This document shows positions 53,338 through 64,000 of a DNA stretch of 64,000 nucleotides, piece by piece (within the stretch, counting starts at the first letter, position 1; every line of letters starts with the position of its first letter). The notes under the pieces are model-generated. The model saw only the letters and a program-made list of their open reading frames with translations, did not search any database and was not told where the DNA came from. A program made the position numbers and the translations under genes. The stretch is from Ilex aquifolium (lineage: Eukaryota; Streptophyta; Magnoliopsida; Aquifoliales; Aquifoliaceae): contig OX637392.1 in the NCBI GenBank assembly GCA_951799425.1, positions 53,644,093 through 53,708,092 of the forward strand. Direction: 5' to 3'.

Positions 53338-53692
53338 TGACGAGTCCACAATCCGATCAGGCCTGGGCCTAGTTCATGGGTCAAACCATTAAAAAACAGA
53401 TCAAGCTCAGCTCATGGCCTCAGCCCAGTCTAAAGTTCAAGAATCCCAAGAAGATCAATGCACGTGGAGAGCAATCATCAGGATAGCCACTGCTCGAAGA
53501 TCACATCTATCCTTAATTGTACTTATCCTTAATTATAGCTTTCCTCCCCAAGAGACTAATAGTCTAATCTTCATGCCACCGCCTCAACTAGGGTTATGTG
53601 CCTATAAATTATAAACCTCCTTCCACATGGGGGCAGATCTCTCACACACCTCCCTTTAAACGTACCCTTGCGCTCTCTATCTCTCTCTCTCC

Positions 53693-53742
<50 letters not shown>

Positions 53743-53883
53743 AATAAAGTTCTCCGGCTACCGTTGCCGCTTTCAGTGGTTAGGTCATCTAGGCCCAACC
53801 ACCCAATCTTTGTCTTTTACTATTAATTGATTTACATCACACTCGGATTTGATTGTGCATAAATCCACTTTTGTGTATCATCA
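53338..53883 (+). mobile_element. Solo LTR, family A, copy 2
   Basis: 546 bp, TGACGAGTCC...GTATCATCA, between exact 5-bp duplications ACCTT (53333-53337, 53884-53888). Homologous to 15493-16030. Contains CCTATAAATT, a long (CT)n tract at 53690-53740 and AATAAAG. A solo LTR arises by recombination between the two LTRs of a full element. Confidence 0.85.
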
Positions 53884-54203
53884 ACCTTTTTATTTAACAT
53901 TTTCATTATGATACCATAAAATCCTCTGTGGTTATCCCCAAAAAATAAGCCTGCCATTGTTCCCATTCCCAAACTAACATGAAGATATGATCGATCGGGT
54001 TCCATACCATGGGCTTTAGATCGATTAAATATCTGTCAGAACCTGTTATATCAAAAGGTTCATACGAACCTTAAAAGATATGAGCAAATGAGATTGGCAT
54101 ACACCAATCAATCATTATTTAGTAGTACAAAACACACAAAGGTAAAGATTGTTGAAAGGGGTGAGTGAATATTAATCTTGGACTGCATTGATGAAAGATA
54201 TAT
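53884..54203. other. Downstream region of TAXIMIN-like gene C
   Basis: AT-rich. The last 85 bp (ACACACAAAGGTAAAGATTG... ) is the conserved 3' flank shared with genes A and B and is the likely 3' UTR. Confidence 0.5.
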
Positions 54204-54700
54204 CTAGCAAGGTATCTGCTTAATGAACCACTCCATGACACTAACAGGAGCCTTTATCAACCCCAGGGCCAGGTGTAATAGGCCAGTCACACAAAAGCAA
54301 CAAGGGCATATGCAACTCAGCACCATCCTGCAATACAAAACCATCTTCGATTGTAAAAGGCAGCGACAAAATTTCATTATCAAAGATAAAAATTACAAAG
54401 AGTTCTCTAAAACTGAAAGAATAAAACAGGTTCGTAACTAAAACGACCCAAATATATGTATCCATATAACCCTAATATCCTTATTTCCTGGGCATAAATT
54501 GAAGCAGGATACATTATGTGAACAACAGTTATATAAGAGAGAAAAAAAAAGGCCAACCCAAAAATCCAGATTATGGCGCCAATGGCAGAGAGGAGGCTGG
54601 ACAAAAAGGCGAAGGGCAGGTTCAACATAAAGGCTAATGGCTGGCCATTAATTTCCACAGAAAGGAAAGAAAAGCTAGGGTTGCAACACTGGATGCACAT
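54204..54700 (-). CDS. TAXIMIN-like cysteine-rich peptide gene C (N-terminally unusual)
   Basis: Exons 54700-54558 and 54327-54204 with a 230-bp phase-2 intron (donor GG|GTTGGC, acceptor GTATTGCAG) encode 88 residues. The C-terminal exon is complete: [28 protein letters not shown] and TAG. The hydrophobic N-terminal half ([26 protein letters not shown]) is conserved, but the start differs. The frame opens 16-19 codons further upstream ([10 protein letters not shown]...). The site where A and B have ATG reads TTAATGGCC, where a one-base loss would have put the old ATG out of frame. Either an N-terminal extension has replaced the old start or the gene is decaying. A TATAAATA box (54802-54795) lies about 95 bp upstream of the ATG. 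Confidence 0.75.
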
Positions 54701-54794
54701 AGCTTCTTTTCTTCTTCTTCCTCTTCTTCACTTTCACAGTTGTGTAGACCGAGCCTAGCTATGTCACCCCCACAAATGATATATAGATTGATGG

Positions 54795-54802
54795 TATTTA
54801 TA
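54795..54802 (-). promoter_or_regulatory. TATA box of gene C
   Basis: TATAAATA on minus, well spaced for a transcript that begins near 54770 and includes the ATG at 54700. Confidence 0.6.
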
Positions 54803-55689
54803 GGAAGAGGCTAAAGTATCACCGAGGTACCATGTTGAAATTTGATTTGAGCCTTTGTTTTTAATTTTAAATAATTTTCAACTATTAAACCAAAGAATGA
54901 TAAAATAAAAATACGTGACCTATTTTCCGTTGAATAAAAAATGAGATTTTAGTATTAAACTCCGTATATATTTTTAAAGTTGTGGGCCAAAGTACCCAAA
55001 AACAACCTTTGCATCATATTCCCACTTACACAATTAACGTGTATGAAGCTTTCTTTTCAAGACACACATCACCTATATTTGTTAAGTACTTCTCTTTCTC
55101 TTTTGGGAAGGTCTTTTTTGTTTCTTTTAAATTACGTCCTAAGTAACCTTCTTCTTTTGTTTGGCTTTTGCTACTTTCTCCCAAGGTTAATCATATGGAT
55201 AATAGTAGCCCAAGGTTAATCATATGTATAGTAGTACACATGTATAGATAAGTAGGTGTTTTGTTTACATATCGAGATATGTAGATCACTATTGTAACAT
55301 GTTTTACATTTTTTTCTTTTTCTTTTTTTTTTTTTGTGCTTATTTAAATATACTTAACATAGGTTATCAAAAGGTAAAAACATTATTTACCAGTACTATT
55401 TTTTTTTTACAAAAATTAAAAAAAAAACTTATAAATGATATGTCATGCTGTTACGTCAAAAAATTATGTCATGCAGCGACATTTAGTTATCATCTTTATG
55501 CTTATCTTAGATATGAGATTATGCTTAGCTTGTCCAAGACCTTCTCTCTCTCTCTCGTAGGAATCGAATCCATGTCAATCACATGTGCATAAAGTTGGAC
55601 TTCGCTCTATGCGTCTTCTATTCTTGATTCCCTTTGGCCATTACCATCCCTCAACTTTAGAGCAGGCGTTCTACAATCATGCAAGTGTT
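54803..55689. other. Upstream spacer of gene C
   Basis: No gene. Poly-T near 55320, CT repeat near 55544. Near 55160 and 55200 a short phrase (CCCAAGGTTAATCATATG) occurs twice. Confidence 0.4.
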
Positions 55690-55699
55690 TATTATTTCA

Positions 55700-56010
55700 A
55701 AAAAGGGAGAATTACACATAGACCCCCTAAAGTTTGTCACTTAATCACTCAGATCCCTGACATGTGAAATATTACACATAGACCCACTAAAGTTTGTATG
55801 TGCGTAACATTTAGACCTCCTAAAGTTTATCACTTAATCACTTAGACCCTTGACATGTGAAATATTACATATAGACCCCCTAAAGTTTGTACACCTATCA
55901 CTTAGACCCCTACCGTCAAATGTCCATTAGTATATCCGTTAGTAAATTACGCCTAGATCCCCTAAAGTTTATAAGCATATAATACTTAAACCCCTTAAGT
56001 TTAAAATACT
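55700..56010. repeat. CCCCCTAAAGTTTGT tandem repeat
   Basis: Five units of about 50-75 bp with the phrase TAGACCCCCTAAAGTTTGT and, in most, ACTTAATCACT(C/T)AGA.CC. This looks like the subterminal repeat region of a DNA transposon; no ends were identified. Confidence 0.65.
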
Positions 56011-56405
56011 CCAATCAAATATAGAATATCAAATATTTTAAATAAATTTTACAACAAAAATTCATATTCTATTGTATCATTTATTGAAATAAAATTAAAA
56101 ATAGAAACCTAATTTTTTCTTAAAAAATTGTAATTAGTATACAATTATACTATCTATTAGAATAAAAGTAAAAAATCAAACAAGGGGTCTAAGTCATTCA
56201 TAATAGAATATGAATTTTTACAATCAAAATTTATGTTCTATAATGTCATTTATTAAAATAAAATCAGAAATAAAAATCTATTTTTTTTTCTAAAAAATCA
56301 TAAATAGAATACAATTATATTATCTAGTGAAATAAAACTAAAAAATAAATAAGAGGTCAAACTGTAATGAACATAATATATTCTAAGTATAATATTTTAA
56401 ATTAG
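56011..56405. other. AT-rich spacer, no gene seen
   Basis: Contains a loose duplication (CAAAATTTATGTTCTAT... versus CAAAAATTCATATTCTAT...). Confidence 0.4.
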
Positions 56406-56541
56406 AGGGGCCCACACTTCAAAATTTTCACAATTAGTCGGCCTACAATTGGATTTGGTTGGATGAGATCGGACTTCAAATATCAATCCAGCCCAATCCT
56501 AATAATCTAGCGGGAAATGTCCTAAGACCATTTGTTGTTGG

Positions 56542-57323
56542 TAGGGTGTCCATGGGCCGAGGTATTCACGGGTCTTGTTATCTATACCGAAAAATAGGCC
56601 TGAAATTTGATAAATTCGATAGTTTACCTATCCAAGCTGAGTCCAATATCCTTAAAAATAGGGCATCGATTTGCCTCCAAATCCATTACCTGGGCCAAAA
56701 CCCAGCCCAATAGCCAGCCCTCAAAAATCGGTTAAAACTCGGCCCAAGAACCCGCCTATCCAGTCCAGCCCACCCAGCCTTCCTTTGAAAAAAAAATTAT
56801 ACCGTTAGACCATTGAATTTGAAACTTTGAAATAAGTCCCCCAATGTCAGAATTTGAAGTTTTAGAAATTTAGATACTATAAATAATGTATTATTTTATT
56901 TTTCACGTATTAAACAACCACGTTTTAAAAGGTAGAGTTGTGTAAATGATTGATAGGTGGGTAGGTGCCAACCTAATTGAGATGTGCTCGTTCTATTGTG
57001 ATGCAATTCCTTCCTTATTCATAAATAAAATTAGTCATTATTTATTTTTTATCCATTTGACTCTACTTTTAATTCAAAAATATAATTTACAAAAATATTA
57101 AGTTATGAAAATATTCATTATTTTTAAAAAAAGTTGTATATAAAAAAACTTGTTAGTAGGCTCATAGGCTCGCAGGTTGGACTGCGGGTAGCCTACCCCT
57201 ACCCGAACTCCAACTCGGCCTGCCCAATATCTCATCTAGGTAAGAGTTTAGGTCTACACTACTCAAGCTCAACCCAAAAAATATTTTGCAGGCCTAGCTC
57301 GACCCAGCTCGTGGACACCCCTC
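56542..57323. mobile_element. Non-autonomous hAT-like element, copy 2
   Basis: 782 bp, TAGGGTGTCCATGGGCCG...GGACACCCCTC, flanks GTTGTTGG and ATTGTTGG as in copy 1 at 16969. Confidence 0.75.
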
Positions 57324-57510
57324 ATTGTTGGACTCAAAGTTAAATTGTAGGATTGAAAGAGAAGAAGTGACTTTTTATTTTACTGTGTAAAGACATTTTA
57401 TACTAGAAGTTTATCAAACTTTTAAAGGTTTTATATATATACAATTGTACTTTTAAAAGACTTACAATGATTAAAGAGACAATAGTGAGCAGTGTCGTAG
57501 GGCATTTTTA

Positions 57511-58298
57511 GAGGGTGTTTGTTAACCCAAATTCAACACTTAAAATGAATGTAGTCAGCACTTATTAATTAAGCTCGTTTGATAACTACAATTTAAATTC
57601 TCTTAATATGTTAAGTGCTCCTTAAAAATAGGCTACAATATTAAGTAGGAGATCCCTTACTTAATTCTGAAAGCTGAAAGCGCTCAGCAAAACTATCTTT
57701 AATAATATTTACAATATGACAATTATACCCTGAAATATTTTACAATCCTATCAAAACTATAATTAGTCTTCTCTCCAAAACTCCTAACCTTTCTATTCTC
57801 CTTGTCGATCTTTTTTTTTTCTTTTTTCTTTCCCTTATCTTCTGCAACAAAAATATACATACATAATTATAATTACACACACACACCTACATTCACGGCG
57901 CACACACATATTATTAATGAAATCTAATTTATTGTAGTTTTTCAATATTATTTGATTTTTGATTTTTGATTAGTTATTGTTCTTTTTTTTTTTATCAGAT
58001 GTAATTGTTCACTTATTGCGTTATTTATTTTGATCAAATATTTGTTAAATGTAGACTACAATATAATAATAGTGATTATGATTTATGTTATAACATATTT
58101 TATAAATATTTTCAAATTAAAGAGTGGAAGGGTAAAACTGAAAATTAACTATGTGTAGTTATCAAACAGTTTAGTTAAATTCAGTACTTAAATTTCAGTA
58201 GATACCAAACAGTCCACAAATTCAGCATTCAGTTTTCAGCTTTCAGACTTCACCTTTCAGCTTTCAGATTTCAGCTTTCAGTTTTATCAAACACCACC
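57511..58298. mobile_element. PIF/Harbinger-like MITE specific to copy 2
   Basis: 788 bp with ends GAGGGTGTTTGTTAA and GGTGGTGTTTGATAA (reverse complement), flanked by TTA and TAA. The right subterminal part has TTTCAGCTTTCAGATTTCAG repeats. Absent from the copy at about 17900. Confidence 0.55.
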
Positions 58299-59217
58299 TA
58301 AAGCGTACGATCAAAATTGGTGGTGAATGATCAATTTTTTATTTTGCTCCCGTACACACAGAATCACATTTATTGCTTGCTAATTTATGAATAGTCATGA
58401 CTATTAATATTAACAGTTAGTTAATAAAATATTTTGTTTTTAAATTAAATTAATTTAAATTCTAAGAGTTGTGATTTTCTGTTGGTGGACAATTCTTGGT
58501 GCTTTTACATAGTCATTGTCCATATATATATAAACAATACATATGCAACAAATTTAATTTTAATTCAGTTTCTAAATAATTTCAAAAGAGACTCGAGACT
58601 TAACTTTCACATTGCTATTGGGACATAAAAAATTGTCCAAATTTAATGACACAATGATGTGTTTAGTGATAACGTCTCAATAAATAAGGCCAAAAGTTAC
58701 TGTCACAACATTACTATTAGAATATGTCACTACCACATAATTAAATCAGCAAATTAGACTGATTTGCAGTCCAATTGATTAGCATAGTGTTGTTTTTTTT
58801 TCTTTTTAAGTATAGTGGTGGTTTATAATTCTAGTCCATAGTTGATCCGGAGGATTCAAATCTTGGACTTTATGGATTATAGTAAGAGATAAGAAATTCA
58901 TTTCAAAAAGCAAAGCCTCAAGGGGCCCTGTGGTTTTGTTTGGTTATCACACGCTCCATGTAAGGATGAAAAATAAAGTGTAGTCCTTAGAAGATTCTAA
59001 GGGTACTTTAAGAAATCTGAATACTTCGAGAATTTATTGATATATAATTATAAAGAGAATAAATTTTTTATAGGTAGTCTATAAACCAATCATTTACAGG
59101 TAGTTAATAATTTGATAGTTTATTTATTTACTTTTTTTTGACATAAATACACAAATCAATGTTCAGTAACTTAACCCTTATTACTTACCTTGGGTCATAA
59201 TATGGTTAAACTAAATG
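58299..59217. other. Duplicated spacer, no gene seen
   Basis: Includes the empty site of the MULE derivative (near 58896) and the uninterrupted version of the region that holds the Harbinger and hAT insertions in copy 1. Confidence 0.5.
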
Positions 59218-59750
59218 CAGGGGCAGCTTGACAGTATTAAAAAAAAAAAAAAAATTGGGCTTTAGGCCCTAAATTTTTAAAATGTTCCATAATTTTAAGT
59301 ACATTAATAACCTAGAAAAAATTTAAATCCATTAAATTTTAAACCCTAAAAAAAAGGGCACCAAAAAATTGAATATAATCAAAGATTCAAAAGTTTTATT
59401 GTAATAATTTGGGTCCATGATCCAATTCATAAGAAACATTAAAAACATAAGTTGAAAAAAAAAAAGTATTTAAAAGTCAACTCATATTTACCCCTAACCA
59501 CTCTCTCTTTATGGAAAAATAAGTAAAAAATATAAAAAAAAAAAAGAAGTTGAAATTAATCTCTCTCCGGTAAAAAAAAAAAACAAAAGTTAAAATATTT
59601 TTCTACACAACACTAGCATGTTCTTCTTCTGTCTTTCTCTCACATAAATATTAAAAATAAATTAATTTTTTTTAAAAATTAATATTAAAAATAAAAAGGC
59701 ATTATTTAGTATTGTCGATTTATGCCTCAAATTGCCTTGAGTTACCCGTG
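59218..59750. mobile_element. hAT MITE, copy 2
   Basis: Counterpart of 22220-22753. Starts CAGGGGCAGCTTGACAG, flanks ACTAAATG and GCTAAATG (one mismatch). Confidence 0.8.
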
Positions 59751-59926
59751 GCTAAATGGGTCCCACTTGACTAACCCCTAGGGTTAAATTAGAAGCAAAA
59801 AGAATTTAAAAAAAAAAAAAGACAATCAAGTGGTTCGGTTTCCACTCCAACATAGATGAGGATGAACTTGGATTACATCTTCATCTTCTCCAATTAAAAA
59901 TCGCGGATGAGTTTTTTCATTATCCA

Positions 59927-60262
59927 TTGTTTTATATTTCTCTTATGAAAAATATTTGAGTACTTAAGTTTTTTTTTTTCTTATATTCGACCCAAAAAAA
60001 AGAATTTGTTATATTAATTATTTTGTGTGGCTTTAGATATAAACTATTTTGCTTTGGTCCCAAATTCTAAAATATTCAAAAAAAAATATTCAAAATTATT
60101 CAAAACAAACTCAAAATCCTATCCTTTTTTTTCCTTGAACAGTTTTGTCATCTGTGTTGGAATGGATGAACTCTAACTCGAGATTTTATTTTTAAATGTT
60201 CTTTTGGTGTATAACTTAATCAAGAGTTAGTTAAGTGGGCCCCAATACCTAATTTAAGATAA
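59927..60262. other. Duplicated spacer, no gene seen
   Basis: Colinear with 23990-24310. The base pair 59926/59927 is the empty Helitron site. Confidence 0.5.
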
Positions 60263-60611
60263 GGGAAAATTGGAAGGGGGTACACCAAATTAGACTTAAT
60301 TGTAAAAAAATACACAGAAAAAAATGTTGGATAATTAAGTCTTTAATTTTGATACTTATTTGTATCTAAGTACATTATTTGAATTTTATTGATTTTTTTG
60401 TGACATTTTTGTCCTCCATTGATCCATGTGTATTTTCTTTGGAAAGTGGTGCATTAAACATCTTCTAGTTTTATGAGAAAGTGGTGCATTAAATTCGTGT
60501 ATATACTTGTTTGAATATATATACAAATTCAAACAAGTATGTATATATATATATATATATAAATTCGTGTATATATATATATTCCTACACACATATACAT
60601 ATATAAATTCG

Positions 60612-60682
<71 letters not shown>

Positions 60683-60965
60683 ACTTTAATATTCTATATT
60701 TGTATATCCTCCCTTGATTCATGCGAATTTTTTTTGGAACTTTAATATTCTATATTTGTATGTCCTCTCTCGATTCATGCAAATTTTTTTTGGAAAGTGA
60801 TTTTGTTTTCAAATTATATTTAATACACCTTTATTTATGCGTTTTTTTTTTTTTGGAAAGTGATTTTATTTTCAAATTAATTTAATATCCGAAATAGTAT
60901 AATAGTGTAACAATAACAGTATAACAATAAAAGTGTAACAGTGTACAATAACAGTGTAACAGTGT
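60263..60965. mobile_element. Possible MULE-like fragment with AC/AT microsatellite
   Basis: Starts GGGAAAATTGGAAGGGGGTA, like MULE termini in this window, and contains GTGTAACAGTGTA repeats near its other end (60905-60965), the same GTAAC wording as in the MULE family. No matching right terminus was found. Includes (AC)n and (AT)n at 60617-60678. Replaces 24311-24555 of copy 1. Confidence 0.4.
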
Positions 60966-61054
60966 ACATAAATATTACAATAACACAAAAAGGTAGAAAT
61001 TGTTAAGGGGGATCAATGAATAATGTTGGAATGTATTTGATGAAAAAGATCTAA

Positions 61055-62166
61055 TTAACAAGGTATCTTCTCAGTGAACCACTTCATGACATAAAAGGGA
61101 GCCTTGATCAATGCCTGAGCCAGATCAACTATGTCAGTAACACTCAAGCAACATGGGCATATGCAACTCAACGCTAGCCTGCATCACAAAACCATTCTCT
61201 TATCAGCTCACCAGAAAAACTTGATGGAAAAACATAACAGCGATGACTTATTTTTTGATATTGTATTGAGAGTTAGTACAAAAGAAGAACAAGTTGATAG
61301 AAAAGTTTAAGATTCAATATGCTAAGTCTGATAGTAAAATGTGAGAATCAATCTTAACATTTTGAAATCAACTCGAGTTTTTCAATAATTCTTTGAGACT
61401 ATAACTTGACACAAATTGAGTTATAATTAATCCTTATTTCTATGCAACGATGCACACTCTCGAGTATGTGCTTATTTATAACATGGGGGGAGAGAGAGAG
61501 AATGGCAAACAATTTGATCATTTCCGAGAATCTCATAATATTTTCAGGGCATCCGAAGAGTCAGCCATTTATGTATAATTTCTTGCGCAATAACCCTTTC
61601 TAATGGGGTTTAAAGATAAAAATCCTTTATTGGTCCGTAAACTAACGGTATCCATGAACTTAATTTGATTATTCATTCTCATTTTTACTAAGTATCTGAA
61701 CCACAAATTTTGTCTTCTTACGACTCATGAGAAGACGATGATTTTTTATAAAAGAACTACAAGCGATCCTCTCTCTTTGTGTCTCTCACTACGAGTTAAT
61801 TCTTAGACCTACTCACTCTTATTCCAATAACTAATCTCATTCTTAAATCTTTTCGGTGAAATTGAAAAATAGAAATATCTTTACTTATTCTTCTAATTTG
61901 TATATATTCTAAACTACTGCATCCAATAACAATATTAGTTTCTTGATGGGAGCAACAACATAAACAAGTTATTGAGAATCAATTCAAAGAGAACTTTTGT
62001 ATGTGCATATGTGTACGGATGCTCGAATACGTGATATAAAATGTAAGAGGGAGAGATGAAGCCGCGCAAACCCGATAATCAAAATGAACACGCCAATGAA
62101 GGAGACGGCTAGGGAAGCCAAGGCAAAGGGCAGGCCAATAAGAAAAGCTAATGGGCTGTACGTCAT
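61055..62166 (-). CDS. TAXIMIN-like cysteine-rich peptide gene B
   Basis: Exons 62166-62072 and 61178-61055, an 893-bp phase-2 intron at the same place as in gene A, 72 residues. N-terminal [21 protein letters not shown]-terminal [31 protein letters not shown] and TAA. Compared with A, Cys3 is Tyr and the cysteine after CICPCCL is Ser, so it has two fewer cysteines, while the terminal Cys is kept. The locus is not hit by the Tat element, so its 3' UTR is directly attached. TATA run at 62444-62453 and G-box at 62765-62770. Neighbouring sequence is paralogous to that of A over several kb, so A and B come from a segmental duplication; C is more distant. Confidence 0.85.
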
Positions 62167-62443
62167 GGTCACACCACAGCAATCAAACTGAGGGCGGCAC
62201 AAATAAAAGTCCCAACCAAAGATAGAAAACCGAGGGCGGCACATACAGTCCACACCCCATCCAAAACACCAAGGGCGGCAGCCGCAGCACGCCCAGTCCA
62301 CAAGCCATCCAAAACACATAGCCTCCTTCTTCTTCTTCCTCTTCCTCCTCCTCTTCTTCTTCTTCTTCACGTTCTCGGTTCCTTATCGAGACTTTGGACT
62401 GAAGCCAAGAGCACCCCACGATGATGCGGAGCAATTTGTGGGG

Positions 62444-62453
62444 TATATATATA
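62444..62453 (-). promoter_or_regulatory. TATA box candidate of gene B
   Basis: TATATATATA, conserved with gene A, about 280 bp before the ATG. Confidence 0.5.
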
Positions 62454-62764
62454 CATACTAGCTGTGGACCAACCATGGCCAACATTGCCTTCATATTCAC
62501 ACTTACCACCAAGACTAAGAGCAACATAACAAAAAGAACCCTATGATTCTAAATGTATAAAACACACACTTTGAATACACATAGAAAAAAACAAGAGAAT
62601 ATGTCTCAAAAAGGTATATTATTCAATGAATAATCCGCATTGTATAAAGGATAAAATATAAATACGGACAAAACCCTAATCGTCTTCATAATAGAGTTAA
62701 AATTCTTAATTATACAAAAATTATTAAAAATAAAAAATTATAATCTAACTAATTAATATAAAAA

Positions 62765-62770
62765 CACGTG
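62765..62770. promoter_or_regulatory. G-box upstream of gene B
   Basis: CACGTG in the context ACACGTGTCGTCTGGAGTTT, matching ACACGTGTCATCTGGAGTTT in front of gene A. Confidence 0.5.
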
Positions 62771-63370
62771 TCGTCTGGAGTTTAGCAAAACTAACGGCAC
62801 TGAATTCGCAATCTTCTATGATTTATTATTAATTTTTGAATTTTTTCCTAAAACGACAACAACGGAGTTTTGAGGGCCTAAACGACGGAGTTCAGCCCAA
62901 AACTGAAGGAGCTCATGACAAAGTGATGAATCTTGATTGTTGGCCCGATTCGGATCAAACATCACTTATCTCAATCAATTCGGAATCTAAGTCATTTTGC
63001 CTCTAATATTACCTTTTTATTTTTCGTTGGAACGCACACAATCTTCCTACTCCAAATAATTAGCTGCCACTTGTTGTACATCATCACGAGCTCAAGAGAA
63101 AGTCTTTTGCTATATTGGGTAAGATTGTACGTCTCAACTCTCCTAAACCCGTTGAGGAAACAAATTTTGCACTGAACGGCCTTTTTTTAATTAACTATTC
63201 GTAACGAACTTTATTCCATGCAGTTGCATTCAGGAATGTTGGACCAGCCTTACATATCTTTATGCTTACCTTGAACTTTGGGTTATACTTGGTTTTTTTG
63301 GAGGGGAGGGGTATTGAATCCATGGAAATGGCGTGGGGGTTTATTCCCAAGCGAACAAAGATATATTAAG
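62771..63370. other. Upstream spacer of gene B, uninterrupted
   Basis: Colinear with 37024-37396 and 40826-41083. At 63132 it shows the site before the 3.4-kb nested insertion. No gene. Confidence 0.5.
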
Positions 63371-63515
63371 ATGAGAGCGTATCTTTACGCAACGGTAAAA
63401 GTGATCCATTATAATTTGAAGGCCCTGGGTTCTAGTTACGGAAACAGTCTGTCTGCTTGTAGAGGTAATACTGCATATATCTAATCCTACACAGACTCCA
63501 TCAATGACAGGAGCC
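63371..63515 (+). mobile_element. Au-like SINE remnant, copy 2
   Basis: Paralog of 41084-41228 with independent mutations; CAACGGTAAAAGTGATCC and CTGGGTTCTAGTTACGGAAA keep the A and B box regions. Confidence 0.6.
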
Positions 63516-64000
63516 ATTAAAATGGATCAGGATAAAAAATCATACTTCATGAATTCTTACACTGGATGTAATGCTTAACTTGTGTAACACTTAAATTAAG
63601 CTATGCACTTATTGTTCAAGAAGAAAAAAAAAAGCTATGCACTTGAGCGTAACTTTGGATTTATTGTTTTCATTAATGAGTAGTCATTCTAATCAAGAAT
63701 CAAAACATCGTTTCATCGCATTGTTTCGCTCATCCAAGAAATGAAAGATTCCGAAATTTTTTAGGAAACATAATGAAAACAGATAAAAAAAAAATTTATA
63801 AATTTATTTTTAAAATATTGGTCTAAATATATCTAAATTTCTTAAAATACCTCGAAACATTCTAAAACATTGGTGAAAACATGTTGAAACATCTTGAAAT
63901 AACTCAAAACATTCCAAAATACTTTGAAACACTTTAAAGCACAGGAAATTCGATTTGATCAATAATTTGTTTCGATTTCCTTAGAAACGAAAATTTTTCA
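63516..64000. other. AT-rich duplicated spacer to window end
   Basis: Colinear with 41229-41700, including the CGAAACATT repeats. No gene. Confidence 0.5.

Larger units (their letters stand above)
56406..64000. repeat. Second copy of the 16.8-41.9 kb segment
   Basis: From GGGCCCACACTTC (16828 and 56406) onward the two blocks are colinear apart from insertions: hAT copies (16969/56542), spacer (18008/58595), hAT MITE (22220/59218), TAXIMIN-like genes (35300/61055), SINE (41084/63371) and the CGAAACATT repeats. The block continues past the window end. The smaller size of this copy is because it lacks the MULE derivative, Harbinger piece, Helitron, Tat element and LINE-bearing nest. Confidence 0.9.

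Overview
This is repeat-rich nuclear DNA from a flowering plant, probably a eudicot. It holds spliced genes with GT-AG introns, Athila- and Tat-type Ty3/gypsy elements, a Ty1/copia remnant, LINE and tRNA-derived SINE pieces, MULE, hAT, CACTA, PIF/Harbinger and Helitron DNA transposons, and a decayed plastid tRNA fragment. No bacterial-style operons are present. Everything below was read by eye; family names come from recognised motifs, not from database searches.

Layout. 1-7679: tandemly joined, non-autonomous Athila-like LTR retrotransposons (internal end, LTR, gag-pro remnant, LTR). 7680-14520: the rest of a large Mutator-like element (MULE) with a plus-strand Ulp1-type cysteine protease gene and a convergent minus-strand transposase carrying three nonsense codons. 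14521-24640: a spacer packed with MITEs (hAT, Harbinger, a 1.35-kb MULE derivative, a 1.06-kb Helitron, a solo LTR). 24645-35296: a full-length Tat-lineage retrotransposon in minus orientation, with an extra spliced antisense gene on the plus strand behind its own TATA box and a heat-shock-element-like palindrome. 35300-36417: a two-exon TAXIMIN-like peptide gene. 37397-40825: nested transposons carrying two truncated LINEs. 43129-43738: a hAT MITE. 44073-52654: an 8.6-kb CACTA element that carries exon fragments of exportin-1 (XPO1/CRM1) and of an FG nucleoporin and is inserted in a copia remnant. 53132-53883: plastid DNA plus a solo LTR. 54204-54700: a second TAXIMIN-like gene. 56406-64000: a second copy of the 16.8-43 kb spacer/gene block, with a third TAXIMIN-like gene at 61055-62166.

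Host genes and structure. The only convincing host genes are three small minus-strand TAXIMIN-like genes. Each has a conserved phase-2 intron and a C-terminal exon encoding a CICPCC...WF..(K/Q)IPC tail. Two lie in paralogous segments whose promoters share a TATA box and a CACGTG G-box. The two segments act as natural filled/empty pairs that fix the boundaries of several insertions: the MULE derivative, the Helitron, the Tat element and the LINE-bearing nest. The Tat element sits on the stop codon of one TAXIMIN gene, and its 5-bp target duplication regenerates that stop.

Many transposon reading frames are broken by codons such as TAG (from CAG) and TGA (from TGG), and the plastid tRNA has lost its CpGs. 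Both fit long-term cytosine methylation and deamination of silenced DNA.
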